Origin: Ectothiorhodospiraceae bacterium BW-2 | GTDB taxonomy: Bacteria > Pseudomonadota > Gammaproteobacteria > Thiohalomonadales > Thiohalomonadaceae | Direction: 5' to 3' | NCBI GenBank assembly: GCA_008375315.1 | Contig: CP032507.1 | Span: 2,221,001-2,285,000, forward strand | DNA: 64,000 nt | Shown: positions 43,627 through 53,662 of the stretch, piece after piece | How positions within the stretch are numbered: position 1 is the stretch's first letter | How the letters are laid out: each line of letters starts with the position of its first letter | Translations under genes and position numbers: made by a program | Notes under the pieces: model-generated | Database searches by the model: none | What the model was told of the DNA's origin: nothing | The model's input: the letters and a program-made list of their open reading frames with translations, nothing else

Positions 43627-43825
43627 ATGAAGAAGAAATTGTTAGCAGCCACCATCGGGCTTATTGTTAGCGGTGTGGCATCAAATGCGCTAGCGGCGAA
43701 TGGTGATATTGCGACAACTGCTGTGACCGTGGCGCCTGCGGAAAAGGTTCCCACAACTGCAACAGCTCTGGGATTTGTTTCCTACACTCTGGGTGCAAGC
43801 TATGTCAATAACGACACGATTACCT
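43627..43825 (+). pseudogene. Secreted surface-type protein, 5' segment
   Basis: Starts at ATG 43627 with GGAG upstream. MKKKLLAATIGLIVSGVASN then ALA/A is a clear Sec signal peptide. About 66 codons (to NNDTIT) are present before an IS enters at 43826. Removing the IS and one GATTACCT joins this to FTLSGNCTFDGSYY at 45530 in frame. The full protein would have about 558 residues. Confidence 0.85.
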
Positions 43826-45521
43826 CAGCAATTCAGAGTCACCGCCAAACCAGCATCACTACATAGCCTCGCTTTCTTGGCGACAATAACACCCCCTCTT
43901 CTCAACATTTCCTTGTTGAAAAGTCAGCTATTTCAAATTGTACAGCAGTGTTGAGTGAGCTTGTCTCCAGTGTGTAATGAGGGTTATCCCGAATTTCGGA
44001 GCGGGGATCTCCATCGTCTTTTAATTGATGAGTCGAATCTGGCAGGGGCGCCCGGTGAGTTGGGCTAATTTCGTTACCGACAGTTTTCGTTCAGTCATAA
44101 CGGCAATCATCTTTCCCCAGATGCGCTTTAAGGTCATCTTCCCCTGCATAACACTTTGAAATGTCTTGCTCAATACCAGTAACTGATTGATGATGTGAGC
44201 TATTTGCAAGCACTGGTAGTAATTCTTGGTCGCCAGATAACTCACCCGTGAAAATTTGTGCTCTAATGCATATCCATGATTTTTTTGGGTATTAAAGCCT
44301 TCGTTCTCTATTTTCCAGCGTAAGCGTCCGGTACGGCTCAATTCCGGTGCCGTATTCCAGTTGATGGGATAGGAGCTAATGTGAACGAACCGATTTTCAG
44401 TTATCTGCCCCTCTTTGTCGGTGGTTGTCTCTATGCATTCCAGCCAGTGTAGTTTCACGCCATGATAGTCAATATCGTTAATCCATATATAGTTTTGCTC
44501 AATGACATTATCCTGTTGCCGTATAATGATTTTTCGTTGATTGCCGGATGTTAACTGGCACAAGGATTTAACCTCTTCCCAAACAGATGGCAGATTGCCA
44601 TCCTTGAAGGTGACTATCCAGCCCCAACCATACTCTGAGCAAATTTCGAAGAATCCCTGATAAGGATAGAGTCCATCGGCAACCAGACAGACGGGTAGAC
44701 GCGGAAACGCCGATTTCAACTTTTTTGCTAGGCGTTTGAATGCCTTACGCTCACAATCCTGTTTGTCATAGTTGCCCTCTTCGGGGTTTTCCAGCCACTC
44801 TGTGGCAATGGAGATGGCGAAGCCGTTAGCGGTAATCAGTTTGGCCTCTAAAACCATGTTATGCCAGCTACTTTTACCGCTGCTGTAGTCTTTGTGCAGC
44901 GCCTGATCATGGGGACACTCTGTAAAACTATGAATCCCGCTCGCATCCACCGCGATGACAAACCATTCACCAAACAGCCGTTGATTGTGGAATATCTTCT
45001 TTTTCAACAGCGCCCTAACCATGGATTGAGTCAGTTTTTGCAGTTGATCCTCCGTGAGTTGTCGCATGATATTATCGACGGTATCCATATGAGGTAGCGG
45101 CATTTTGAACAACCGCTGGTAGTTTTTGCGAAAGCGTTTCTCTTCGCGCAGATTATTCATTTCATTACGAGAACCGGCTTTAAAGAGAAACATGGCAATG
45201 CAGGCCGTAATAAGAGCCGCCAAATCATAATTGGTAGATGTCCGGCACTCATCCAGCTCTCTCATCTGCTCAAAGAGAGCAGGAAAGAAGTGTGTGATGG
45301 TCAGGTGGAGTTGATAGACGACATCTTTGCGCTGTAATTTACGTTTATTCCGATTCTTTTTTTAGACCGGACGGATTGGTTCGAAGCTGATTTTCGTGCA
45401 GTTGACATGCGGTTACCTCTCAAAATTGAAGATATATGGCTATTTTTGCTGGAAAAAATAATTTTTTTGCCAATGTAAGTTTATGAAGTTAGTCGGTTAT
45501 GGAGCTGCCCCTGAATTGCTG
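43826..45521 (-). mobile_element. DDE-type insertion sequence (ISNCY/IS4-like), 1696 bp
   Basis: Inverted ends CAGCAATTCAGAG and CAGCAATTCAGGG, and an 8-base duplication GATTACCT at 43818-43825 and 45522-45529. It carries one transposase gene on the minus strand and interrupts the surface protein gene. The family is judged from the transposase sequence and is not certain. Confidence 0.9.
44021..45408 (-). CDS. DDE transposase, possibly made by -1 frameshift
   Basis: The main frame (44021-45265) has 414 residues, with DDE residues in FVIAVDASGIHS, CLVADGLYPYQG and RLRWKIENEGFNTQ. Conserved-looking protein continues upstream of its ATG (DVVYQLHLTITHFFPALFEQ) without a start in that frame. ATG 45408 gives MSTARKSASNQSVRSKK in the +1 frame up to a run of seven As (45363-45357). 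A -1 slip there would give one 460-residue protein. A single-base loss is the alternative explanation. Confidence 0.8.
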
Positions 45522-45529
45522 GATTACCT

Positions 45530-47004
45530 TTACCCTCTCTGGAAATTGTACTTTTGACGGTAGCTATTACTTGGCGTTTAATAATGCCAACAACGTGATT
45601 AGTTACAAAAATGCCAAGCAGCCATTTGATGTGCTCAGCTCAACCAGCACATCGATTACCTTCCGTGTTGCGGACGATACGGCTGAAAACGCAGTACCTG
45701 CTAGCGCACTTGCTGCGGGTAATGTCTACTATCTGACCAGTGGCACTGCCGACATGGACGGCAATGATGATAATGCTGTAGACACCGGGGCTCCAACCAT
45801 CAAGCTAACAGGTCTGACTGATGGGTCTAGCTGTAATCTGGCTGTAGGGGCCAAAACCAGTACCAATTTGGTGCTGGATAGCAATACCGGTGATGTGAAG
45901 TCTGTTAAGGTTGCAGAAGCTAAAAACCAGATCACCGCCACTGTGAATACAGCGACCGACTTTGATGGTGTCATTGATGTGCAGGCCACTCCGGGTAGTT
46001 CCAAATTTACCGGTGCAGCCACCACTGATACAGCTGTTATCAAAATTATCTCAGATGCCGGTTCGGTTATTACTGATGCGCTGGATATGGAGTTTACCAA
46101 TGGTAGCACCGATTATAAGTTAAAGGTGACCGTGAAGGGTGATATGACTAATATTACCAGCATCAGCGATGGAACTAATACCTATACTATCGATGCGGCC
46201 AATAATATGGCTTATATCGAGTACACTGAATCACAGCTTCATACATTAAATAATGCTACATTTGGTGATACCGATAATGAGCAGCTAGATATTACGCTGA
46301 CAGCTACGGTAAATGGAACCGCAGCACTGGAGACCCGTAATTTTACCGCTAGTGTAAACGTCATAGTTGGTACCGCTTCATTTAATAATGCAACCGATGT
46401 GGCAGCAGGTTCTTGGAGTAAAAATGGCTCAACCGCTTATATTCCAAGCTGGTTGACCAATGCTTCGACTGATACCACCAACTATCAGACCTATTTACGT
46501 ATTACCAACCCGACAAGCACTGCTGGTAAGGTCTATATTAAAGGGACTGCCGATGATGGAACCGCAACAGCTCAGTGTGATGTTTCTACATTGGCGGGCG
46601 TGACCGGCTTTACCAGTGGTATGTTGGGTGCCGGTGCTTCAACTAACATGATTACTGCTGAAGCACTGAATACTTGCCTGAGCTACACCGGTGCTTCCAA
46701 CAAGCGTCTGCGCCTTGATATTCAGGCGGAGTTTGGTACCGGCAACTACAACGGTAATGTGTTGCCGATTGTGAGTGTTACCAGTGGCGGTGCTTTGACT
46801 GGAACATTGACTATTCCTGCTACGGAGTTTGATAATAACGATAACGATGGTAGTACTGTAGGTATCGCAGACACAGCTCTGACCAACTCTTTGGCTGTGC
46901 CTGCAGGTACCTCTTCTACCACTTACACTACCGGTAAAGAGGGTGTCATTGCCCGCGTCTTTGTTCGTAGTCAGGATGGCAAAAACTTTGCCCCTGTCTA
47001 TTAA
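45530..47004 (+). pseudogene. Secreted surface-type protein, 3' segment
   Basis: About 491 codons, Thr-, Asn-, Ser- and Asp-rich, without membrane segments or Lys-rich regions, in the style of an S-layer or exported beta-rich protein. Paired repeats of the type VDTGAPTIKLTGLTDGSSC and YLRITNPTSTAGKVYIKGTA are visible, with few Cys. It ends VIARVFVRSQDGKNFAPVY. It lies directly downstream of the type II secretion operon and could be its substrate; this is inference. A terminator follows. Confidence 0.75.
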
Positions 47005-47047
47005 TGGCGCACCCGTAGCGGCTTAACTGCCACTATGGAGTCATAAC

Positions 47048-47072
47048 AAGGCACCTTCGGGTGCCTTTTTTT
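47048..47072 (+). terminator. Rho-independent terminator after the surface protein gene
   Basis: GGCACC, loop TTCG, GGTGCC, then seven Ts. It is a textbook intrinsic terminator 43 bases after the stop. Confidence 0.95.
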
Positions 47073-47161
47073 ACGCTTTTTAGAAATTCAGCCCGTTTTT
47101 ATTTCAGAGAAAATAGCAGTTTTGGCATACCATAGAGTCAATTTGACAGGAATTTTTGCAG

Positions 47162-47275
47162 ATGCTGTTTAACTCTGCACCCTTTTTTGCATTTTTGGGA
47201 CTGATTTGGCTGTTTTACCGGGTTTTGCCCCATCGTGGCCAAAATAGTTTATTACTTGCCGGCAGCTACCTTTTT
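47162..47275 (+). pseudogene. MBOAT O-acyltransferase (AlgI-like), 5' segment
   Basis: Reads MLFNSAPFFAFLGLIWLFYR and on to LLLAGSYLF, the AlgI/DltB-type N-terminus, before the IS1634-type element enters. Removing the IS and one CTTTTT joins SYLF to YGWWDFRFVALIFL at 49137 in frame, which matches AlgI-like proteins. The whole gene would encode about 477 residues. Confidence 0.9.
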
Positions 47276-49130
47276 CCGACATTCCGCATACATTTCCAAG
47301 ATTTGGCAATTTAATAAAATTTTGATTTTAAATAAAGAATATTAAGCAAAATTCATGCCTGTATTTGATGTTCTGCATACAAAATTTTCACTTGAGTATT
47401 TAGCCAACGCCCAGATTTGGTGAATTTTAATATAGCATCAGGTGTAGAATTGTATGTCAGTCCATGTAGAAACAGGTACCCCATTACATCCCAACCATTA
47501 CGAAACCAAAACCCTAGACCATTTGGGTCTAGTATCCGCCATGATTGATGAATTAGGGTTGGTTGAGCAAATAGATGCCCTACTACCTAAAGATGAAGAG
47601 AAACAAACTATTTCCCACGGACAGGCTGTTAAAGCAATGATTTTGAACGGATTAGGGTTTGCTCATCGCGCACTCTATCTCACGCCTCTTTTTTTTCGGG
47701 ATAAACCTGTCGATAGATTAATCGGAGAAGGAGTTACTGCTGATCAAATTAATGACGATGCTCTGGGGCGAGCCTTAGACGCTGTATATAACTATGGCAT
47801 TGACTCACTCTATGGACAATTAGCTGTTAAAAGCGTTCATACACTCGGCTTAACGGGAGGTATCTACCACATGGATAGTAGTAGCTTTCATACTGATGGC
47901 AGATATAATAGCGAATGTCCTCCCCAAGAGGGTAGTGATATTATACATGTCACGAAAGGTTATAGTCGCGATCATCGTCCTGATTTAAATCAGGTTGTTT
48001 TACAATTAATTTGTGAAAATAAGTCGGGTATTCCGGTGCTCATGCAACCTCTCAGTGGTAACAGTAATGATAAGATTAACTTTAGGGATACAGTGACTAA
48101 GCATATAGCCCAATTAAAAAAGGACGTTGGGTTGGAATATTTAGTTGCCGATAGCGCGTTTTATACTCGAGAAACGCTCGAGTTAAGCCAAGATTTATTC
48201 TGGATATCTCGCGTTCCGGAGACATTGTCATTAGCTCTTTATTTTATTGAGTCACATGCTCCTTCTTTGATGGTGGATTTTAATCAAATGTCAATGATTG
48301 ATTTGCCTTGTCAGTACGGAGATATTGATCAACGCTGGTTATTAGTCTATTCTCCTGAGGCGAGACAACGTTCGCTTAAAACTTGCAAAAAGCAGTTTCA
48401 GAAAGTAAGCGACAAAGAGATGAGAAATATTAACGCATTATTTCGTCAGGAATTTGCCTGTCAAGCCGATGCTGAGCAGTCCGTTGAAAAACTTCAAAAA
48501 CAGCTAAAGCTGACGGAACTGACTGATATTGAATATAAAGAAGTCGCTCGTTATAGCAAAAAGGGGCGTCCGGCAAAGAATGCCAAACCTGATAAGATAG
48601 TCATTCAAGTTTCCGCTATATTATCATCTGACTCATCTCTATTTCAGAAAAAGATACAACAAAAAAGTTGCTTTATTATTGCCACCAATCAACTTGATTC
48701 TAATGAATTGCCGAATTCTAAGCTGTTGAAGATTTATAAAGAACAGCAAAAAGTAGAGCGTGGATTTCGGTTTCTAAAAGATCCATTATTTATGGCAACA
48801 ACATTCTTTGTTAAATCTGAGGAAAGACTGATGGCAATCACAATGATTATGACTTTATGTCTTATGATTTATGCCGCTTTGGAGCATCGGATTAGACAAG
48901 CTCTTAGCCAATTTGATGAGTTTTTTCCTGACCAAGTCGGTGGGTTGACTAATAAACCGACAGCACGCTGGGTATTTCTCTATTTTAAAGGCATTCATGT
49001 TTTAGTCATTCGGAAATGTGAAGAGATGATACTGAACCTAAATGAGCACCAAAAAAAGTTACTGCTTTTGCTTGGAAAACGGTATATTGATGTTTATTCC
49101 TGATGTCCAAGTTTATGTGCGGAATGTCGG
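47276..49130 (+). mobile_element. IS1634-type element, copy B (1855 bp)
   Basis: Inverted ends CCGACATTCCGCA, with 6-base duplications CTTTTT at 47270-47275 and 49131-49136. It is an uninterrupted relative of copy A, differing by a 3-base indel near 47338 and a codon change. It splits the MBOAT gene. Confidence 0.93.
47454..49103 (+). CDS. IS1634-family transposase (copy B)
   Basis: 549 residues starting MSVHVETGTPLHPNHYETKT. DDE positions lie in GGIYHMDSSSFHTDG, YLVADSAFYTRE and EQQKVERGFRFLKDP; an insertion-type domain separates the second and third. The gene is complete and probably the active source for both copies. It belongs to the IS4-superfamily IS1634/IS1549 group. Confidence 0.92.
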   Translation: MSVHVETGTPLHPNHYETKTLDHLGLVSAMIDELGLVEQIDALLPKDEEKQTISHGQAVKAMILNGLGFAHRALYLTPLFFRDKPVDRLIGEGVTADQINDDALGRALDAVYNYGIDSLYGQLAVKSVHTLGLTGGIYHMDSSSFHTDGRYNSECPPQEGSDIIHVTKGYSRDHRPDLNQVVLQLICENKSGIPVLMQPLSGNSNDKINFRDTVTKHIAQLKKDVGLEYLVADSAFYTRETLELSQDLFWISRVPETLSLALYFIESHAPSLMVDFNQMSMIDLPCQYGDIDQRWLLVYSPEARQRSLKTCKKQFQKVSDKEMRNINALFRQEFACQADAEQSVEKLQKQLKLTELTDIEYKEVARYSKKGRPAKNAKPDKIVIQVSAILSSDSSLFQKKIQQKSCFIIATNQLDSNELPNSKLLKIYKEQQKVERGFRFLKDPLFMATTFFVKSEERLMAITMIMTLCLMIYAALEHRIRQALSQFDEFFPDQVGGLTNKPTARWVFLYFKGIHVLVIRKCEEMILNLNEHQKKLLLLLGKRYIDVYS

Positions 49131-49136
49131 CTTTTT

Positions 49137-50456
49137 TATGGTTGGTGGGATTTTCGTTTTGTTGCGCTGATTTTTCTGTCCACCCTCATCGACTATGTTG
49201 TGGCCCGGCGCATTTCGATTCATCGTCAACACCAGAAAAATAGAGCCTTCCGCTGGCTTTTAGTCTCTGTAGTTGTCAATTTGACCATTCTCGGTTTTTT
49301 TAAGTATTTCAATTTTTTTATCGACAGTTTTCTGGCTCTGTTTGCCTCATTAGGCCTGGTTCTGGAGACAACGACGCTGCAGATTATTTTACCAATAGGC
49401 ATTTCGTTTTACACCTTTCAAACCTTAAGTTATTCGATTGATGTCTGGCGAGGTCGGCAAACGGCCGAGCCTGACTTTATCAATTTTGCCCTGTTTGTCG
49501 CCTTTTTTCCGCAATTAATGGCAGGACCAATTGAACGAGCCAAAAAACTATTGCCGCAAATCCAGCTGCCGCGCACCGTTTCATCTGAAGACATCGGTTA
49601 TGGTAGCTGGTTGATTTTATGGGGTTTATTCAAAAAAGTCTGGATTGCGGATAACCTGGCCCGGTTCACCGGAGCTATATTTAACGCCAGTCCGGCTGAA
49701 GTGCATGGGGGGCTAATCTATCTGGCTTTATTTGCTTTTGTCCTTCAGCTCTACTGTGATTTTTCTGGTTATTCGGACATGGCGCGAGGTATTGCCCGGT
49801 TAATGGGCTTTCGTCTCTCCATCAATTTTAATTTACCCTATTTTGCCAGTTCGCCGGCAGAACTGTGGCGACGCTGGCATATCACCCTGTCGAACTGGTT
49901 TCGGGACTATCTCTATGCCAGTTTGCGCAAATTAACGCTCTTTAACTTAAACTGGAAGCTGTGGGCACTGTTACCCACCATGGCCTTGGTGGGTTTATGG
50001 CATGGGGCGAACTGGACTTTTGTGGTGTGGGGGTGTGTGTGGGGTATCATTTTAATTATTGACCGGATTGTTCATCCCCAAATTACTATAGGGGTCGATT
50101 CTCGTTCACACTTGGGGCGCTTACTCCACTATGGCGGTATTTTACTCACATTTCAGTTGTGGATGTTAAGCGGCCTGCTATTTTGCAGCCCATCACTGGC
50201 GAACTCTATGGAGTGGTCGCTACAGCTGCTGAATGATTTTAAAGTAGATGAGGCATTTTGGGCAAATTTTCTCGGTATTATTGGCTTTTCAACGCCACTG
50301 TTTATTATGCAGTTTGCCCAACACCGCACACATCAACTCGATCTGTTTTTAAGATCGCCTTTCGCGTTAAAGGTTGTGACTGTATTGATTTTATTGGTTC
50401 TAATGCTGAGTCTGAGTGAAGGTAACGGGCGTGAGTTCTTCTACTTTCAGTTTTAA
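49137..50456 (+). pseudogene. MBOAT O-acyltransferase (AlgI-like), 3' segment
   Basis: Carries nearly the whole membrane enzyme: about 9-10 hydrophobic helices, ILPIGISFYTFQTLSYSIDV, PQLMAGPIERAKKLLPQ, ELWRRWHITLSNWFRDYLYA and LVGLWHGANWTFVVWG (the catalytic His). It would pass acyl groups across the membrane for polysaccharide acylation together with the SGNH protein that follows. The N-terminal 38 codons are beyond the IS. A downstream start might still give a product lacking the first helix. Confidence 0.88.
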
Positions 50457-51501
50457 GCATATTTTAATCAGCTGGAAATTGCCGCTGACAGTTACGGCTT
50501 TGCTGTTTATACTTGAATTGGCTTTAAGAGGCAGTCAATGGGGCTGGACTGCCGTGTGGGATTGGTATCATTACAATCCTAATGGGTTTGCCTATAGTAA
50601 TCTGGTCATTGATGATGCATTAATGGGATGGCGAATTCGTCCGAATCTGGATGATTTTTTTAAGGGCAAAAAATTTCGAAGTAATAGCGATGGTTTGCGA
50701 GCAGACCGTGAATTCCCTTTGATTAAACCTGAAAAAAGATTGCGCATTGCTGTTGTGGGTCGCTCTTACAGTATGGGAGCAGGTGTTGCTAATGGTGAAG
50801 TCTGGACAGACCGGCTACAGCAACAATTCGATAGAGATAACCGCTCCATTGAGATGCTAAATTTTTCAGTTAGCGGTCACTCCTTAATGCAGTCAATTGC
50901 TAATCTTCGTCATCGGGTTATTAATTATGATCCAGACTGGATTATCTTAACTGTTTTACATGGGGAGTTGGAAAAAACAATGTTACCCGTTCAACCACTC
51001 TCTGAACGACGCAGGGGGATATGGAAACAGTGGAGACACTATTTATATCGTTTTTCGCTGGTTTACCATCTGTTTCGTGACGGAGGCTATCAATTACAAC
51101 AGTTTCTGCCAAAACAATGGCATCCTGATTCAATTGTAATGTTATCAGAAAATTCAGAATCTTATGGGTGGAATGCGTTGAACACACTCGCGCAATGGTT
51201 AAATCAGCAAGGCAAAAAGTTTTTTTGGTTTACTCCAAGGCAAGTATTTGAAAATAGAACTTTCGCTGAAGTGATGGAACAGCACTTTGTATTAAAAAAT
51301 TTTACTCAAAGTAGAACCATAACATTTATCGATACACTACCGATACTATATAACCAGTCGTTTTGGTATCACTCTTCCCCGCTTTTGAATAACCATCCGG
51401 ATGAAAGTTTGCATCAACGCTATGCTGATATTGTCTATCAGCAATTGTTGCCTCATCTGAATCGGTTAATGGTATCAAAAACTCAGAGTCATGCTGAATA
51501 A
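50431..51501 (+). CDS. SGNH/GDSL-like protein, partner of the MBOAT enzyme
   Basis: About 356 residues from GTG 50431 (AAGG upstream); GTG 50416 is also in frame. A signal-anchor helix (LPLTVTALLFILELAL) leads to a periplasmic SGNH domain. The nucleophile loop is VGRSYSMGAGV, with Arg where Asp of GDS is usual; HPDESLHQRYA supplies the late Asp-His. It would transfer acyl groups from the MBOAT protein to polysaccharide or remove them. Overlaps the next gene by 11 bases. Confidence 0.75.
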   Translation: MSSSTFSFKHILISWKLPLTVTALLFILELALRGSQWGWTAVWDWYHYNPNGFAYSNLVIDDALMGWRIRPNLDDFFKGKKFRSNSDGLRADREFPLIKPEKRLRIAVVGRSYSMGAGVANGEVWTDRLQQQFDRDNRSIEMLNFSVSGHSLMQSIANLRHRVINYDPDWIILTVLHGELEKTMLPVQPLSERRRGIWKQWRHYLYRFSLVYHLFRDGGYQLQQFLPKQWHPDSIVMLSENSESYGWNALNTLAQWLNQQGKKFFWFTPRQVFENRTFAEVMEQHFVLKNFTQSRTITFIDTLPILYNQSFWYHSSPLLNNHPDESLHQRYADIVYQQLLPHLNRLMVSKTQSHAE

Positions 51502-52336
51502 TTCGGTACCGGTGATTGCTGTGGGCGCATTGGGCGGCAGTGGTACTCGGGTTGTGGCGCAGATTCTGATCGATGCCGGTCTCTGGTTGGGAGATGATCT
51601 GAATGAGTCGCTGGATAACCTCACTTTTACCCGCTTACTAAAACGGCCAAAGTGGTATCAACAAGCCGATGCTAACGCCATTGAACAGCGGTTGAGGCTA
51701 TTTTGGCGCATCATGGCAGGGAACCGGCTAGCATTTGGTGAGCTGTGGCAAGGAGTTATGCTGAGCCAACACCCTGATGCGGCGCATTCTTTGCGCTGGT
51801 GCTTACGACTTGGGGCGCAATGGCTGGGTAGCTCTAATCTATACCCCCGTTGGGGTTGGAAAGAGCCCAATACCCATATCTATCTTGATGCACTGCTTCA
51901 TCACTTCCCCAACTTGCGCTATATTCACCTGATTCGCCACGGTGTCGATATGGCATTTTCTTCCAATCGGCAGCAGTTAATCAATTGGGGTAATCGTTTT
52001 GGTATTGAGTTAACCGGACAGGAGTCGAATCAAGAGTTAGCATCTAAGCAGTTGGATTATTGGATTGCATCAAATAAGCGGGTGGTGCAACTGGCGGAGC
52101 AGTTTCCGCAACAGGTGTTGCTGTTAACGCATCAGCAGCTCTGTTGTAATCCGCTTCAGTCAATTAATGCCTTACTCGATTTTTGCCAGTTGTCACCCGA
52201 ACCCGCTTTAAGAGAGCAACTGTATCAACTACCAAACCCCAAAGCAGCCGATAAGCGGTATTGTGCAGAAGATTTGCGGCTGTTTTTAGCGTCACAATTG
52301 GCACAGGTTGCTGAATTCGGTTTTGAAATTGGGTAG
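51491..52336 (+). CDS. Sulfotransferase-family protein
   Basis: 281 residues. VGALGGSGTRVVAQILIDAG is the 5'-PSB loop that binds PAPS; YPRWGWKEPNTHIYLDALLH and YIHLIRHGVDMAFS form the 3'-PB region with the conserved Arg and Ser. It would add sulfate to a sugar or other acceptor. A second gene of the same kind is at 54621 in the same cluster, which suggests a sulfated exopolysaccharide. Confidence 0.82.
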   Translation: MLNNSVPVIAVGALGGSGTRVVAQILIDAGLWLGDDLNESLDNLTFTRLLKRPKWYQQADANAIEQRLRLFWRIMAGNRLAFGELWQGVMLSQHPDAAHSLRWCLRLGAQWLGSSNLYPRWGWKEPNTHIYLDALLHHFPNLRYIHLIRHGVDMAFSSNRQQLINWGNRFGIELTGQESNQELASKQLDYWIASNKRVVQLAEQFPQQVLLLTHQQLCCNPLQSINALLDFCQLSPEPALREQLYQLPNPKAADKRYCAEDLRLFLASQLAQVAEFGFEIG

Positions 52337-52354
52337 AGAGACAGGTTGTCATAG

Positions 52355-53662
52355 ATGGTGAAGCGGATAGAGCTTATTAGCATGAGCAGATACTGGCCGA
52401 CTGTCGTGGCGCTGCTGCTGCCGATGGTGATCTACGCAGTGCTGCTGGGGCTATACAGCGTGAACGCCCCCTTTGGCGACGACTACGTCCTCTTTTTACG
52501 CCACCTGAACCTGCCCGATAGTGACCACCTTGCCCATCTGTTCGCGCAGCATAATGAGCATCGTTTGGCTTTTGTCTGCGGAGTAGGGGAGTTAAGTTAT
52601 CTGCTATCGGGGTCGGTTAATTTTATCGGCCTGATTCTGTTTGGTAATTTAGCACTGCTTGGCATAGCGTGGCGGCTGTGGCGCTACTTTCAGCGTTTTG
52701 CATTGCCAGCGGGGTACTTTGTGCCGGTGATGTTACTGCTGTTTATCCACCCGGCTTGGGAGAATATGACCTGGGCCACCGGTTCAATTCAAAACTACTT
52801 TGTACTGCTGTTCGCCATGCTGGCGTTATACTATTTTGCCGATCTGCCGCAACGGCTGAGTTGGGCTCTTTTTTGGGCAGTCGTGGCTCTGTTAACCAGT
52901 GGTTCCGGGCTGGTGTTGTTGCCACTAATGCTGTGCTGGTTGTTATTGGATCGGGGCGAAGCCCGCAGTTTTAGCCAGATTCGGATAGCGTTATCGGCTG
53001 AAAAAGGTCGGGCGATAGGGCTGTTGGTGGCGGTCACGACCGTGGTGCCGGTACTCTACTTTTATGATCACACCGTTCCACCTCATCACCAAAGTGCGTT
53101 TCAGATTAGCTTTAATCCACTGCAATTTATCGGCTATTTTCTGGCGCTGCTGGGTTCATTAGCCCCTGTTAAACCGTTTGCCATCGCCATTGGTGCCGGA
53201 TTACTGGGGCTGTTTGGCTATTTAACTCGGCAAAAAGTTTATCGCTCCGATCCGTTTCTCTATCTGTTGCTGCTGTTTGTGTTGGCCAATAACCTGCTGA
53301 TTACACTGGCCCGCTACTCGTTTGGGATTGATCAGGCTCTCAGTTTTCGCTATTCGGTAGTTTCGGTACTGTTTGTGGTGGTGAGTTATCTGCTGTTGCT
53401 GCGTCAGCAGTGGTTTTTGGCGCTACTGCAACAGCCTCTCTGGCGGCGACTGGGTTGGGGCGGTTTGTTATTGTATGCGCTGTTAGCGACGGGGCTGAAT
53501 CTCTACTTTCTCGAAAAACGGCAGCAGCAGTTATTGCAGAGTATTGCTTTAAGAGAGTCGGAAACTCCCGCTTTTGTGCTGCATAGTCAGTCGATTGCGC
53601 GGGATATTCTGAATCAGGCTGCACAGAAGGGAATTTATCGTATGGATAGCGTAACTCCTTAA
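52355..53662 (+). CDS. Polytopic membrane protein, GT39/GT83-like topology
   Basis: 435 residues with about ten hydrophobic segments. An early loop NAPFGDDYVLFLRHL carries adjacent acids, as in GT-C glycosyltransferases, and MTWATGSIQNYFVLLFAMLA is similar to membrane proteins of surface-glycan loci. ATG 52382 is an alternative start. Likely a GT-C enzyme or other envelope protein; not certain. Overlaps the next gene by one base. Confidence 0.6.
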   Translation: MVKRIELISMSRYWPTVVALLLPMVIYAVLLGLYSVNAPFGDDYVLFLRHLNLPDSDHLAHLFAQHNEHRLAFVCGVGELSYLLSGSVNFIGLILFGNLALLGIAWRLWRYFQRFALPAGYFVPVMLLLFIHPAWENMTWATGSIQNYFVLLFAMLALYYFADLPQRLSWALFWAVVALLTSGSGLVLLPLMLCWLLLDRGEARSFSQIRIALSAEKGRAIGLLVAVTTVVPVLYFYDHTVPPHHQSAFQISFNPLQFIGYFLALLGSLAPVKPFAIAIGAGLLGLFGYLTRQKVYRSDPFLYLLLLFVLANNLLITLARYSFGIDQALSFRYSVVSVLFVVVSYLLLLRQQWFLALLQQPLWRRLGWGGLLLYALLATGLNLYFLEKRQQQLLQSIALRESETPAFVLHSQSIARDILNQAAQKGIYRMDSVTP

